This document shows positions 6,090-13,979 of a stretch of DNA of 15,654 nt, one piece after another. The stretch spans positions 1 through 15,654 of the forward strand of contig JAJRSQ010000198.1 in the NCBI GenBank assembly GCA_024278725.1, in the 5' to 3' direction. The notes beneath the pieces were generated by a model. That model ran no database searches and was not told the origin of the DNA. It saw only the letters and a list, made by a program, of their open reading frames with translations. Within the stretch, counting starts at the first letter, position 1. Each line of letters opens with the position of its first letter. This DNA is from Chloroflexota bacterium. Its GTDB lineage: Bacteria > Chloroflexota > Anaerolineae > 4572-78. The translations under genes were made by a program, and so were the position numbers.

Positions 6090-8990
6090 TTATCGCACCA
6101 GCGCGTTTGCCAGCACTTGCGCCGGGTGGAGCGCTTTGCGGTGTGTGCCCGTTTCAATTTGGTGCTGGCAACTCACCCCTGCCGCCACAATGACGCAATC
6201 GGCATCGGCGGCGCGGACGGCGGGCAGCAGCGCGCGCTCGCCCATTGCCATTGAAATGTCATAATGTTCGGTTTCATAGCCAAACGACCCCGCCATGCCA
6301 CAACAGCCCGAATCCACTTCCTGAATATCCACGTCTCCCAGCAGTGAGAGCGCCTTTTTGGCGGGAGCTGTGCCGATGAGCGCTTTTTGATGGCAATGTC
6401 CGTGCAATAGAATTTTTTTGGGGGCGCACACAACCGGCAGGTGAAAATCGGGGTTATCCGCCAGCGCCGCCATAAATTCCTCAAACGTGACGGTCGCTTT
6501 TGCCACCAGCGGGACAACGGGATTGCCGGGCAACAGCGAGAAATAATCATCCTTCAGCGCGGAAACGTCGCTCGGCTCCAGCCCCACAATCGGAATGCCG
6601 TCGCGGGCGAACGGCTCCAGCCGCGACAGGGTATCCTCCGCCAGCGATTTCGCCAGCCCCACCAACCCCTTCGAGATGGCGGGTCGCCCGACATCTTTGT
6701 GTCCCGGCAACAGCACCCGATACCCCGCCGCTTCCAACACGCGCGTGGCAGCAATCGAGACTTCGGGCGTGTTGTAGGTGTTCACGGTGTCGTGCAGCAG
6801 CACCACCGGCAACCGACCCTCGGCGGGTTTGGGCGCATCGGTGCGCGTTTTGAACCACTGCACAAAGCTTTGCCGCGCGAAGGGCAGCAGCGTCCGCCGC
6901 CGGTCAATCCCCACCCGACGTTCCATCAGTTTCCGCACCCAACGCCGGCGCATGCCCCAATTGATGAACGGCGCAGGCGCACCCGCCGCCAAACGGCTCA
7001 ACGCCCCAAAATTGGCAAATATCCGCGAGCGCAGGGGAATGGGATGCGTTTCATAATAATGCGCCAGAAATTCGGTTTTCAGTTTTGCCATATCCACCGA
7101 TGACGGACATTCGGATTGACACGACTTGCATTCCACACACAAATCAAGCGCGGCAAACATCCGGTCGCCGAATAATTCGGTGGGGGGCAAACGCCCCGAA
7201 AGTGCCGCCCGCAGCAGATTGGCGCGCCCGCGCGTGGAATGTTCTTCATCCAGTGTGACCATATAGCTGGGGCACATATTGCCGCTGAATTTCCGGCATA
7301 TCGCCGCGCCGTTGCACTGTTCAATTGCGGCGGCAAACCCGCCTTCCGCGCTGAAATCCAGATAATTTTTCAGCTCGATGGTCTGATAGCCCGCACCGTA
7401 GCGTAAATTTTCGGTCATCGGAGCGGCATTGACAATGTTTCCGGGATTGAAAAGATTGTGCGGGTCGAACAGGGTTTTCACCTCCCGGAATACGCCGTAC
7501 AAGTCTTTGCCGTAAAAATGCTCGTTCATATAACTGCGCGCGCGCCCGTCGCCGTGTTCGCTGCTCCACGCGCCGCCATAGCCCGCCACCAGTTCCGCCG
7601 CCGCCGTGCTGATAGCCTGCATTTTGTAGATGCCGTCCTGCGTTTTCAGATTCACCAGCGGGCGCACGTGCAGGCAGCCCGCGCTGGCGTGGGCATAATA
7701 GACCATTTTGGTATCCACATCGCGGCAAATTTGCGACAGCTTGCCGATATATTCCGCCAGATGTTCCACCGGCACAGCCGCATCTTCGATGAACGGCAAC
7801 GGTTTAAAATCGCCCTGCACCCGCATCAGCAGCCCCAAGCTGTTTTTGCGCACCGCCCACACATTCGCCTGCATCGCCGCCGATTCGGCATGCACACACG
7901 CCGTGCCGATGGCATGTTTCCGCAAAAAGGCTTCCAGAAATTCGAGCTTGCGGCGGGTTTCGGCGGCAGAGTCGCCGGTCACTTCGGTGATGAGGATGGT
8001 GTTCGGCGTGCCTTCCAAAAAGGTGAGCTGACGAGCGTATTCCGGCACTTCACGGCACATCCGCAATGCCAGTTCGTCGATGAGTTCAACGGCGGAAGGC
8101 TCTGTTTCGAGCAGCAGCGGCACGGCTTCCAGCGCCGCCATCACCGAATCAAAATGGACGATTGCCAGCGCGGTGAATTTCGGCTTTTCCACCAAACGGA
8201 GGGTGATTTCCGTGACGGCGGCGAGCGTACTTTCCGACCCCACTATCAACTGCGCGGGATTGACCGTCTCTCCGCCCAAAAGACGGTCGAGGTTGTAGCC
8301 GCCGCATCGCCGCCAGTGGTTGGGCGTTCCGGCGCGGATGACATCCCCTTTTTCAGCCAGAATCTTCGCCAGCCCGCCGTAAATTTCCCCCGGCATCCCC
8401 CCCTGCCCCGCCCGCCGGTTGAATTCGGCAGGCGAAAGTGGCGCGAAGGTGGTCGCCGTGCCATCGCTCAAAATCACATCGGTTTGGATGATGTGGTCGG
8501 CGGTCATACCGTAAACGATGGAGTGCGAGCCGGTGGAATTATTGCCCACAATCCCGCCGAGGGTGGCGCGGTTGCTGCTGGCGGGGTCGGGACCATATTT
8601 TAGCCCCAACGGCGCGAGCCGGGCATTCAGATGGTCGAGAATCACACCCGGTTGCACCCGCGCCCATTTTTCCTCCCGATTGATGTCCACAATTTCGGTC
8701 ATATGGCGGCTGGCATCAATGATGAGCGCCTCATTCACCGCCTGCCCGGCGAGACTGGTTCCCGCGCCGCGCACCAGCACCGGCACGCGGTACTTCGCCG
8801 CAACGGTCATCGCCGCCTGAATATCATCGGCGGCACGGGGGGAAAACACCCCCAACGGCTGCACCTGATAAATAGAGGCATCGGTGCTGTACAGCGTGCG
8901 GCTCACGGTATCATTCTTCACCGCGCCCTGCACCGTGCGGCGCAGTTCCGCCCAAAAATCAGACTGTTTTTCGGTTTGAGGGATGGTCAT
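6090..8990 (-). CDS. Fused FAD-linked oxidase / Fe-S oxidoreductase (D-2-hydroxyacid dehydrogenase, YdiJ-like)
   Basis: A 966-aa one-chain enzyme. Residues about 45-270 are the PCMH-type FAD-binding domain (VRGAGTSLAG at 73-82, SSNRATLGGIVGNNSTGSHS at 138-157). Residues about 275-525 are the FAD-oxidase cap, with YYAHASAGCLHVRP (431-444) and SSEHGDGRARS (476-486). A ferredoxin-like part follows: CNGAAIC..MCPSY with C559, C565, C573, next to EEHSTRGRAN, then the classical CxxCxxCxxxCP (C618, C621, C624, C628). The end is a CCG-type domain with HGHCHQKAL, SGCCGMAGSFGYE (CC at 896-897) and C941. Relatives oxidise D-lactate, D-2-hydroxyglutarate or glycolate, passing electrons via Fe-S to the respiratory chain. 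The ATG at 8988-8990 is preferred over an upstream TTG because GGAGGA (8999-9004) is 8 nt away. Its ribosome site falls in the 15-nt gap after the lipoprotein gene, implying co-transcription. Exact substrate unknown. Confidence 0.9.
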   Translation of the reverse strand: MTIPQTEKQSDFWAELRRTVQGAVKNDTVSRTLYSTDASIYQVQPLGVFSPRAADDIQAAMTVAAKYRVPVLVRGAGTSLAGQAVNEALIIDASRHMTEIVDINREEKWARVQPGVILDHLNARLAPLGLKYGPDPASSNRATLGGIVGNNSTGSHSIVYGMTADHIIQTDVILSDGTATTFAPLSPAEFNRRAGQGGMPGEIYGGLAKILAEKGDVIRAGTPNHWRRCGGYNLDRLLGGETVNPAQLIVGSESTLAAVTEITLRLVEKPKFTALAIVHFDSVMAALEAVPLLLETEPSAVELIDELALRMCREVPEYARQLTFLEGTPNTILITEVTGDSAAETRRKLEFLEAFLRKHAIGTACVHAESAAMQANVWAVRKNSLGLLMRVQGDFKPLPFIEDAAVPVEHLAEYIGKLSQICRDVDTKMVYYAHASAGCLHVRPLVNLKTQDGIYKMQAISTAAAELVAGYGGAWSSEHGDGRARSYMNEHFYGKDLYGVFREVKTLFDPHNLFNPGNIVNAAPMTENLRYGAGYQTIELKNYLDFSAEGGFAAAIEQCNGAAICRKFSGNMCPSYMVTLDEEHSTRGRANLLRAALSGRLPPTELFGDRMFAALDLCVECKSCQSECPSSVDMAKLKTEFLAHYYETHPIPLRSRIFANFGALSRLAAGAPAPFINWGMRRRWVRKLMERRVGIDRRRTLLPFARQSFVQWFKTRTDAPKPAEGRLPVVLLHDTVNTYNTPEVSIAATRVLEAAGYRVLLPGHKDVGRPAISKGLVGLAKSLAEDTLSRLEPFARDGIPIVGLEPSDVSALKDDYFSLLPGNPVVPLVAKATVTFEEFMAALADNPDFHLPVVCAPKKILLHGHCHQKALIGTAPAKKALSLLGDVDIQEVDSGCCGMAGSFGYETEHYDISMAMGERALLPAVRAADADCVIVAAGVSCQHQIETGTHRKALHPAQVLANALVR

Positions 8991-9005
8991 CGGCAAAATC
9001 CTCCA

Positions 9006-10064
9006 TCACTGGCTGTCCGACCCGGACAAAAATTGCACACTTTCCAGCATGGGGATAAACCAATCGAGCGCCGTGGGGAAAACCTGTTCCGGCGCGGCAA
9101 TGGTGATGTGGTACAGCTTGTTTTCGGCGTCACCCGCAAAACTGGATACCGCCATTGTAATATCATTTTCGGCGGAATACAAATAATCAACCTTGTACCC
9201 CGTCAGCGCACCGAGGGTATCGGCGGCGATGGTAGACCGGGTGATGGGCGATTGCGTTTCGGCGAGCGCATCCAACTGCATTTGCAAATATTGGGGCACA
9301 TCCTGCGCGGGGGCAAAAGTGATGGAAAATGACATGCCCGACGATTGCCAATCGGCGCGCACACCCGTCGCATCTTCTGAAACCGTCCAATTGCTGGGCA
9401 CTAAAAACGCCACCCGGTGGGTCGGGCTGGTGAACAATTCCCACACGAGCGGTTTGGTGGGCGTGGGCAGCGGTTCCGTTTGACGCACGCTCAGGGTAGA
9501 GAGCATTGCCTGCAAACTCGGTGCGGTTTGCGCCCACAACGGCTCCACAATGGTCATCTGCGTGAAATAAACCATTTGCCCGTATTGGGTGGCGGTGATG
9601 CGGTTGATGGTACTGCCCAAATTCGGGTCATCGTTTTTAAATTGAATGACACCTTTGTCCCGCGAAAGGATTTCAAAACCGGGGTCACTGCCGAAATTCG
9701 CCGTCACAAATTCATCCGCCACAGCCGCGAGCGCGTCGGGCGAAAGTTGGGTATCGGTGGCGGTAAATTGCACGCCGAAAGCGGCGCGTCCGGTGGGGTC
9801 AACAAAAACCACCCCGCCCGTCGGCTGGGCAACCGTCTGCCAATTCGACGGAAAAACAAGGGTGAAACGGTTGTCGGGGTCAGTGTATGCCTGCTGTCCC
9901 ACATTGGGGAAAAGGACGGTATCGGGGGTGGCGGTGGGTTCGGCGGCGGCGACGGTGGCGGGGCGCGGGGGGGCGGGAATGCCGGAAGAGGTGGCGGCAT
10001 CGGGCGTGCCGCCGCACGCGGCAAGAATCAGCGATAACAGGATGATGGGGACGAGTGATTTCAT
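9006..10064 (-). CDS. Lipoprotein with two tandem PsbP/Mog1-like modules
   Basis: A 352-aa secreted protein. The N-terminus is a lipoprotein signal with lipobox LAAC (C17), followed by a low-complexity Ala/Pro/Thr spacer (about 20-55). The rest is two copies of a similar alpha/beta module, about 60-195 and 210-346. Each opens with a strand ending in a PSNW motif (RFTLVFPSNW at 66-75; RVAFLVPSNW at 217-226) and closes with a helix followed by LSTLSV or LESVQF. This resembles the PsbP/Mog1-like fold of many uncharacterised Chloroflexota and Actinobacteria lipoproteins. A PTPTK hinge (200-204) separates the modules. There are no catalytic motifs, so a binding or assembly role is more likely than an enzyme. 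It ends 15 nt before the FAD/Fe-S dehydrogenase. The ribosome site is weak and no promoter was found. The fold assignment is by pattern only. Confidence 0.75.
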   Translation of the reverse strand: MKSLVPIILLSLILAACGGTPDAATSSGIPAPPRPATVAAAEPTATPDTVLFPNVGQQAYTDPDNRFTLVFPSNWQTVAQPTGGVVFVDPTGRAAFGVQFTATDTQLSPDALAAVADEFVTANFGSDPGFEILSRDKGVIQFKNDDPNLGSTINRITATQYGQMVYFTQMTIVEPLWAQTAPSLQAMLSTLSVRQTEPLPTPTKPLVWELFTSPTHRVAFLVPSNWTVSEDATGVRADWQSSGMSFSITFAPAQDVPQYLQMQLDALAETQSPITRSTIAADTLGALTGYKVDYLYSAENDITMAVSSFAGDAENKLYHITIAAPEQVFPTALDWFIPMLESVQFLSGSDSQ

Positions 10065-10107
10065 GGTTATTGCTCTGAAATTGGTATCTTCTCAATAATT
10101 TGGGGGA

Positions 10108-10153
10108 GGGACAGACCGATGTGTCTGTCCCGGGCGAACCTGTGTGTTCGCCC
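10108..10153. repeat. Two tandem perfect hairpins
   Basis: First hairpin: GGGACAGAC (10108-10116), loop CGATGT, GTCTGTCCC (10123-10131). Second, directly adjoining: GGGCGAAC (10132-10139), loop CTGTGT, GTTCGCCC (10146-10153), then CTACATT. Stems are 9 and 8 bp and both loops are 6 nt. There is no T run on either strand. The end CGCCCCTAC recurs at 2681-2690 next to another hairpin, which suggests a REP- or MITE-like family. Confidence 0.75.
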
Positions 10154-10197
10154 CTACATTTCATGGCTCAATCAGAATCTAGAGGGAACTTATGAAA

Positions 10198-10318
10198 TGT
10201 CATTGCGAGGCGCGTTTTTTGCGCCGACCTGTGCCCCAACGGGGTAAGCAATCTCCGCTGACGTTCATAGAGATTGCACCCTTCGGGCATTTTCAACTTC
10301 GCTTCGCTCGCAATGACA
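10198..10318. repeat. Palindromic dispersed repeat (GTCATTGCGAGG type)
   Basis: A 121-nt element with perfect 12-bp terminal inverted repeats (TGTCATTGCGAG at 10198-10209; CTCGCAATGACA at 10307-10318) and an inner pair GCAATCTC (10248-10255) / GAGATTGC (10270-10277). Further small stems lie inside (GGCGC...GCGCC near 10209-10225; CCCTTCGGG near 10279-10287). Elements starting with GTCATTGCGAGG and containing GCAATCTC are, from general knowledge, scattered through many bacterial genomes including Chloroflexota. It carries no transposase and would be non-autonomous. Confidence 0.8.
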
Positions 10319-10373
10319 AACCCCCTGAATTCCTCAAGACCCCATTTCATTTCGGATGATTTTCACGGCGCAA

Positions 10374-11024
10374 TCAGGCATCGGGGGCGATGAGGCGGTA
10401 GCCCGCCCCGCGCACGGTGAGCAAAATTTGCGGGCGGCTGGGGTTCATTTCCAGCTTCTCGCGCAACCAGCGCACATGCACATCGAGCGTGCGCGTATCG
10501 CCCATGTACTCGGTTTTCCAGATTTTGCGCATGATGGTCGCGCGATACACAATCTTCCCCTCATTTTGGATGAACAACTTCATCAACGCGGAAAGCTTGG
10601 GGGTGAGATGGTGCAGCGTGCCGTGCGCCCACAGGGTGTTTTTTTTGGTATCCAACGCGATGGAACCCACACGCACCAGCGGGCTTTCTTTCAACACCGC
10701 ATCCAGCGTCGGGGGGAGATTTGAACGCGAGCAAACAGTCATCCCCGCGTTGCTGCCGTCGGGTGGAAGGGCGGCAGCGCCATCAATCACCAGCACACAG
10801 GGGATACTGACATTTATGTCAGCCAGAGCGGCGTTGACCATCGCCGGGTCAACGGACGGTTGCACCACCCCAATGACAATTGCGTCCGGCAAACGGGCAC
10901 GCAAGCGGAGGCAAAGCTCATCTACCGATGAAATTGTGACCACCCGGTAACTTTTACCGTTCAACGTATCCAACAACGAACGGGTCGGTCGTTTCGGTTC
11001 AATCAACAGCAGGGAATAAGACAC
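10374..11024 (-). CDS. OmpR/PhoB-type winged-helix regulator with degenerate receiver domain
   Basis: A 216-aa DNA-binding regulator. Residues about 1-112 have the length and hydrophobic pattern of a response-regulator receiver, but its chemistry is lost: the phosphate-accepting Asp expected after PDAIVI is G52, the N-terminal acidic pair is reduced to E9-P10, and the conserved Lys near position 100 is not seen. Residues about 117-213 are a clear OmpR/PhoB winged helix (LTPKLSALMKLFIQNEGKIV at 140-159, recognition-helix region RTLDVHVRWLREKLE at 178-192, wing LTVRGAGYRL at 202-211). The start is a GTG (11022-11024) with GGAGG only 4 nt upstream; an ATG 4 nt further out is out of frame. No histidine kinase is adjacent. 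It is divergent from the TRAP binding-protein gene and may control it, probably without phosphorylation. Confidence 0.88.
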   Translation of the reverse strand: MSYSLLLIEPKRPTRSLLDTLNGKSYRVVTISSVDELCLRLRARLPDAIVIGVVQPSVDPAMVNAALADINVSIPCVLVIDGAAALPPDGSNAGMTVCSRSNLPPTLDAVLKESPLVRVGSIALDTKKNTLWAHGTLHHLTPKLSALMKLFIQNEGKIVYRATIMRKIWKTEYMGDTRTLDVHVRWLREKLEMNPSRPQILLTVRGAGYRLIAPDA

Positions 11025-11028
11025 TCAT

Positions 11029-11033
11029 CCTCC
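11029..11033 (-). promoter_or_regulatory. Shine-Dalgarno selecting the regulator's GTG start
   Basis: GGAGG on the minus strand lies 4 nt before the GTG at 11022-11024. The spacing is short. The overlapping ATG at 11026-11028 is in another frame that does not encode the regulator. Confidence 0.6.
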
Positions 11034-11066
11034 GAATTGGTTGCTCTTTTTTATGTGCGTGCATTA

Positions 11067-11095
11067 ATTATACCCACAAACAGGCTCGCTCGCAA
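11067..11095 (-). promoter_or_regulatory. Promoter of the regulator gene
   Basis: Minus strand: TTGCGA (11090-11095), 17-nt spacer, perfect TATAAT (11067-11072). It lies about 45 nt upstream of the regulator start. Confidence 0.75.
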
Positions 11096-11227
11096 TACGA
11101 TTAGCCAACGAAACAGGAACATGCCAATTGTCCACTTTAACTATACCACAGAAATCGGGTTGATTCCTGACAATTTTCTTGCAAAATTATTCAAATATTG
11201 CGAATTATCTCCATTTCAAAAAAACGC

Positions 11228-11255
11228 TTGACAATATGTATTATTGCTATAAAAT
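11228..11255 (+). promoter_or_regulatory. Promoter of the TRAP binding-protein gene
   Basis: A perfect TTGACA (11228-11233) is followed after 16 nt by TAAAAT (11250-11255). The overlapping TGCTATAAA (11245-11253) also looks like an extended -10, but its spacing to TTGACA is only 14 nt. The leader of about 50 nt ends in AGGAG (11302-11306), 6 nt before the ATG. About 130 nt separate this promoter from the regulator's divergent promoter, which leaves room for operators; I saw no clear operator repeat. Confidence 0.7.
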
Positions 11256-11312
11256 ACAAGCATCCCGACCTGAGGGAAGACAACCACATACTTCATTTGA
11301 GAGGAGATATTT

Positions 11313-12473
11313 ATGGAACGCAGGCAATTTTTAGGACTTGCATCGAAGGTTGCTTTGGTTGGCGGTGCTGTTGCTCTGACCGGTTGTAGCACAAGTGGCG
11401 GAGATGATTCTTCGGCAGCCGGCAAAGGGGAAGAAGCAGCAGCAGCGGTTGCCAATGATTCATCCATGCCCACTATTGAATGGCAAATGGCAACCAGTTG
11501 GCCCTTGGCACTCGATACCATTTTCGGGGGCGCGCAAACCGTCGCAGACCGTGTATCGGCAATGACCGGCGGGAAGTTCAAAATCACACCACGCGCTGCC
11601 GGGGAACTGGCACCGGGATTGCAGGTATTGGATGTGGTTTCACAGGGCGCCGTCCCCATCGGACACACTGCCTCATATTACTATATCGGCAAAAGCAACG
11701 TTATGGCATTCGGAACATCACTTCCCTTTGGTCTGAACGCCCAACAGCAAAATGCATGGTTGTATCAGGGCGGCGGGCTTGATTTACTCCGTCCCATTTA
11801 TAAAGATAAATTCAACGTCATCCAGTTCCCCGCCGGAAATACGGGCGCACAGATGGGCGGTTGGTGGAACAAAGAAATTAATTCACTGACAGATATACAG
11901 GGCTTAAAAATGCGCATCCCCGGTTTGGGCGGAAAAGTGATGGACAAACTGGGCGTGACCGTGCAGGTGTTGCCCGGCGGTGAGGTGTTCCAGGCTCTGC
12001 AAACCGGCGCAATTGACGGGGCAGAATGGGTCGGTCCGTACGATGATGAAAAGATGAGCTTCAACAAAGCCGCGAAATACTACTACTTCCCCGGCTGGTG
12101 GGAGCCGGGTCCCACGCTGGAAATTCAGGTGAATCTGGACGAATACAACAAACTGCCGCAGGAATATCAGGAAATTCTGAAAACGGCTGCCTATGAAGCG
12201 AATATGTCAATGCTGGCAACTTATGATGCCAAAAACATTGACGCGCTGCAACGGCTGATTGACGGCGGCACTGAATTGCGCCGTTATCCGGACGACCTGA
12301 TGAAAGCGGCGGAAGAAAGCGCATTTGCCCTGTATAATGAATACTCCGCTGCCGACTCCGACTTCAAAGCAATCTTTGAGCAATGGAGTAAATTCCGCGA
12401 AGGTATTCAACGCTGGAACAGCCTCAACGAAGGCGGTTTTGCAGATTACGCATACAGCAAATTCAGCTGGTAG
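11313..12473 (+). CDS. dctP: TRAP transporter substrate-binding protein, TakP-like (2-oxo/2-hydroxy acid)
   Basis: Extracytoplasmic solute receptor of a tripartite ATP-independent periplasmic (TRAP) transporter, 386 aa. The N-terminus combines a twin-arginine-like motif (RRQFL at 3-7) with a lipobox (LTGC, C25), so it is probably exported and lipid-anchored, followed by a Ser/Ala/Glu-rich spacer (26-50). The core carries DctP signatures: GLKMRIPGLGG (197-207), where R201 is the conserved carboxylate-binding Arg, GAIDGAEWVGPYDD (232-245) with E238-W239, and AAKYYYFPGWWEPG (253-266). These match the TakP subgroup, whose studied members bind 2-oxo acids such as pyruvate, or calcium lactate, with a metal ion. 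The start ATG has AGGAG 6 nt upstream. It ends at a strong terminator facing the terminator of dctQM: the binding protein is convergent with its presumed membrane partners, not in one operon. Confidence 0.92.
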   Translation: MERRQFLGLASKVALVGGAVALTGCSTSGGDDSSAAGKGEEAAAAVANDSSMPTIEWQMATSWPLALDTIFGGAQTVADRVSAMTGGKFKITPRAAGELAPGLQVLDVVSQGAVPIGHTASYYYIGKSNVMAFGTSLPFGLNAQQQNAWLYQGGGLDLLRPIYKDKFNVIQFPAGNTGAQMGGWWNKEINSLTDIQGLKMRIPGLGGKVMDKLGVTVQVLPGGEVFQALQTGAIDGAEWVGPYDDEKMSFNKAAKYYYFPGWWEPGPTLEIQVNLDEYNKLPQEYQEILKTAAYEANMSMLATYDAKNIDALQRLIDGGTELRRYPDDLMKAAEESAFALYNEYSAADSDFKAIFEQWSKFREGIQRWNSLNEGGFADYAYSKFSW

Positions 12474-12489
12474 CATTTCAGTATACTCA

Positions 12490-12522
12490 AACCACCGGGT
12501 GGCATACCCGGTGGTTTTTTTT
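12490..12522 (+). terminator. Rho-independent terminator of dctP
   Basis: An 11-bp perfect stem (AACCACCGGGT at 12490-12500, loop GGCAT, ACCCGGTGGTT at 12506-12516) is followed by a T run to 12522. It begins 16 nt after the dctP stop. Confidence 0.95.
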
Positions 12523-12524
12523 GC

Positions 12525-12566
12525 ACAAAAAAGCGGGCGAGTGTTTTCCGGCACACTCGCCCGCTT
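12525..12566 (-). terminator. Rho-independent terminator of dctQM
   Basis: A 14-bp perfect stem (12531-12544 with 12553-12566; AAGCGGGCGAGTGT and complement) with an 8-nt loop. On the minus strand it runs into a T run (plus-strand AAAAAA near 12527-12532). It lies 23 nt beyond the dctM stop, back to back with the dctP terminator. Confidence 0.93.
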
Positions 12567-12589
12567 GATGGTCACCTTCGTTTTGTTTT

Positions 12590-13927
12590 TTATGCCGAAC
12601 CGGCGGCATTGACCAACCATAATACTGTTTGTGGAAATAACATCACAATAATGAGCGCCAATGACTGGATTGCCATAAACGGGAATGCCCCTTGGTGAAT
12701 CTCGGAGGTTTTGACCTCCGGCGGCGCTACCCCTTGCAGGTAGAATAGCGAGAAACCAACCGGCGGCGAGATAAACGCAATATTCAAGTTGATACCCATC
12801 ATAATACCGAACCAAACCATATTTACACCCAACGCAGCAGCAGCGGGAACAAATAGCGGCATCACAATGAAACTGATTTCAATGAACTCAAGGTTCATAC
12901 CCATAATAAACACAATAATGTTGGAAACAATGATGAATGTCCAAAAGCCGCCCGGCAGGTTGGTGAGCAATTGAGTCACATAAGCTTTCCCGCCGAGATT
13001 ATCGAACACCAGTCCAAACAAGGTGGAAGCAAACAAAATCATAATCACCAAACTGGTGATATTTACGGTTGACCGCGCTGATTCCTTGACAAGCTTCCAG
13101 GTCAGGTTTTTGTTCATCCACGCCAAAATCATTGAACCCACTGCCCCGACAGCGCCGGCTTCGGTGGGCGTGGCAAACCCGGTAAAAATGCTGCCTAGCA
13201 CCGCAAAAATCAAAATGACGGGCGGAACGATAGACACCAACACTTGACGCCCCAATTCCCAACCGTGAATATCACGCGCTTCCAGCGGCAATGCCGGCAC
13301 TTTCTCCGGTTGCAACCACGCCAGTATAAAAATGTAAATAACGTAAAAACCGGAAAGCATCAATCCGGGGATGACCGCACCGAGAAATAAATCGCCGACT
13401 CCAACCCCAATCTGGTCACTGAGTACCACCAGCACCAAACTGGGCGGCAATAACTGCGCCATTGTTCCGGCGGCAACAATAATGCCCGTCGCAACTTTGT
13501 GGTCATAACCGTACCGTACCATCACCGGCAAAGAAAGCAAGCCCATCACAATGACAGTAGCAGCAACCACGCCGGTTGCCGCCGCCAACAGCGTACCCAC
13601 AATAATTACCGCCAGCGCCACCCCACCGCGCAATGGACCCATCAAAATCCCGACGGTGGTGAGCAACCGCTCTGCCAAACCGGACTTCTCAAATACCGCC
13701 CCCATAAAAACAAAAAATATGATGGCAAGGAGCGTAAAATTTGACATCGTGCCAAACCAGCGGTTGGGCATCAACCGCAACAGATTTAAATCGAATGCTC
13801 CAAAACTAACCCCGATAACCATGAAAATGATAGACGTTGCCGCAAATGAAAATGCTACCGGATACCCGATAACAATCATCATAAAAAATACCACGAACAT
13901 TAAAAGTGCCAGCCACTCAAACCCCAT
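12590..13927 (-). CDS. dctM: TRAP transporter large permease subunit
   Basis: A 445-aa integral membrane protein that forms the ion-coupled translocation pathway of a TRAP transporter. It is hydrophobic throughout, with about 11-13 membrane segments. DctM-family landmarks include AAATGVVAATVIVMGLLSLP (115-134), the PPS turn (161-163), GFATPTEAGAVGA (250-262) and SPPVGFSLFYLQGVAPPEV (387-405); the last two are among the most conserved parts of the family and probably contribute to ion and substrate sites. The ATG has AGGGAGA (13934-13940) 6 nt upstream. It is the second gene of a dctQM operon, 52 nt after dctQ, and stops at its own terminator. Base composition is lower in G+C than in the metabolic genes to the left. 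The length is normal, with no sign of damage. Confidence 0.94.
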   Translation of the reverse strand: MGFEWLALLMFVVFFMMIVIGYPVAFSFAATSIIFMVIGVSFGAFDLNLLRLMPNRWFGTMSNFTLLAIIFFVFMGAVFEKSGLAERLLTTVGILMGPLRGGVALAVIIVGTLLAAATGVVAATVIVMGLLSLPVMVRYGYDHKVATGIIVAAGTMAQLLPPSLVLVVLSDQIGVGVGDLFLGAVIPGLMLSGFYVIYIFILAWLQPEKVPALPLEARDIHGWELGRQVLVSIVPPVILIFAVLGSIFTGFATPTEAGAVGAVGSMILAWMNKNLTWKLVKESARSTVNITSLVIMILFASTLFGLVFDNLGGKAYVTQLLTNLPGGFWTFIIVSNIIVFIMGMNLEFIEISFIVMPLFVPAAAALGVNMVWFGIMMGINLNIAFISPPVGFSLFYLQGVAPPEVKTSEIHQGAFPFMAIQSLALIIVMLFPQTVLWLVNAAGSA

Positions 13928-13979
13928 AAATTATCTCCCTTCAATAAAGTGCAGCTATATTCAGTTCACCGAACAAGTT

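Larger units (their letters stand above)
10065..10373. other. Gene-free stretch dominated by palindromic repeats
   Basis: This 309-nt gap between the regulator and lipoprotein genes contains two adjoining hairpins (10108-10153) and a palindromic dispersed repeat (10198-10318). The only open frame, about 60 codons on the minus strand, lies over the dispersed repeat and has no ribosome site. I see no RNA gene and no convincing promoter for the lipoprotein gene here. Confidence 0.7.

Noticed and set aside
7458..8603. Long + strand frame (381 codons) opposite the FAD/Fe-S dehydrogenase
   Set aside because: Antisense shadow; the minus strand encodes a complete multi-domain enzyme.
10101..10318. 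Possible CRISPR array or riboswitch in the repeat-rich gap
   Set aside because: The palindromes differ from one another and do not recur with regular spacers; no riboswitch core or expression platform was seen upstream of the lipoprotein gene.
10168..10350. 60-codon minus-strand frame
   Set aside because: It lies mostly over the palindromic dispersed repeat; translations such as FVIASEAK and RLAMTF are typical of spurious frames over this repeat class, and there is no ribosome site.
11037..11231. 64-codon + strand frame in the regulator-dctP intergenic region
   Set aside because: No ribosome site, no family resemblance, and it covers the regulator promoter and part of the dctP -35.
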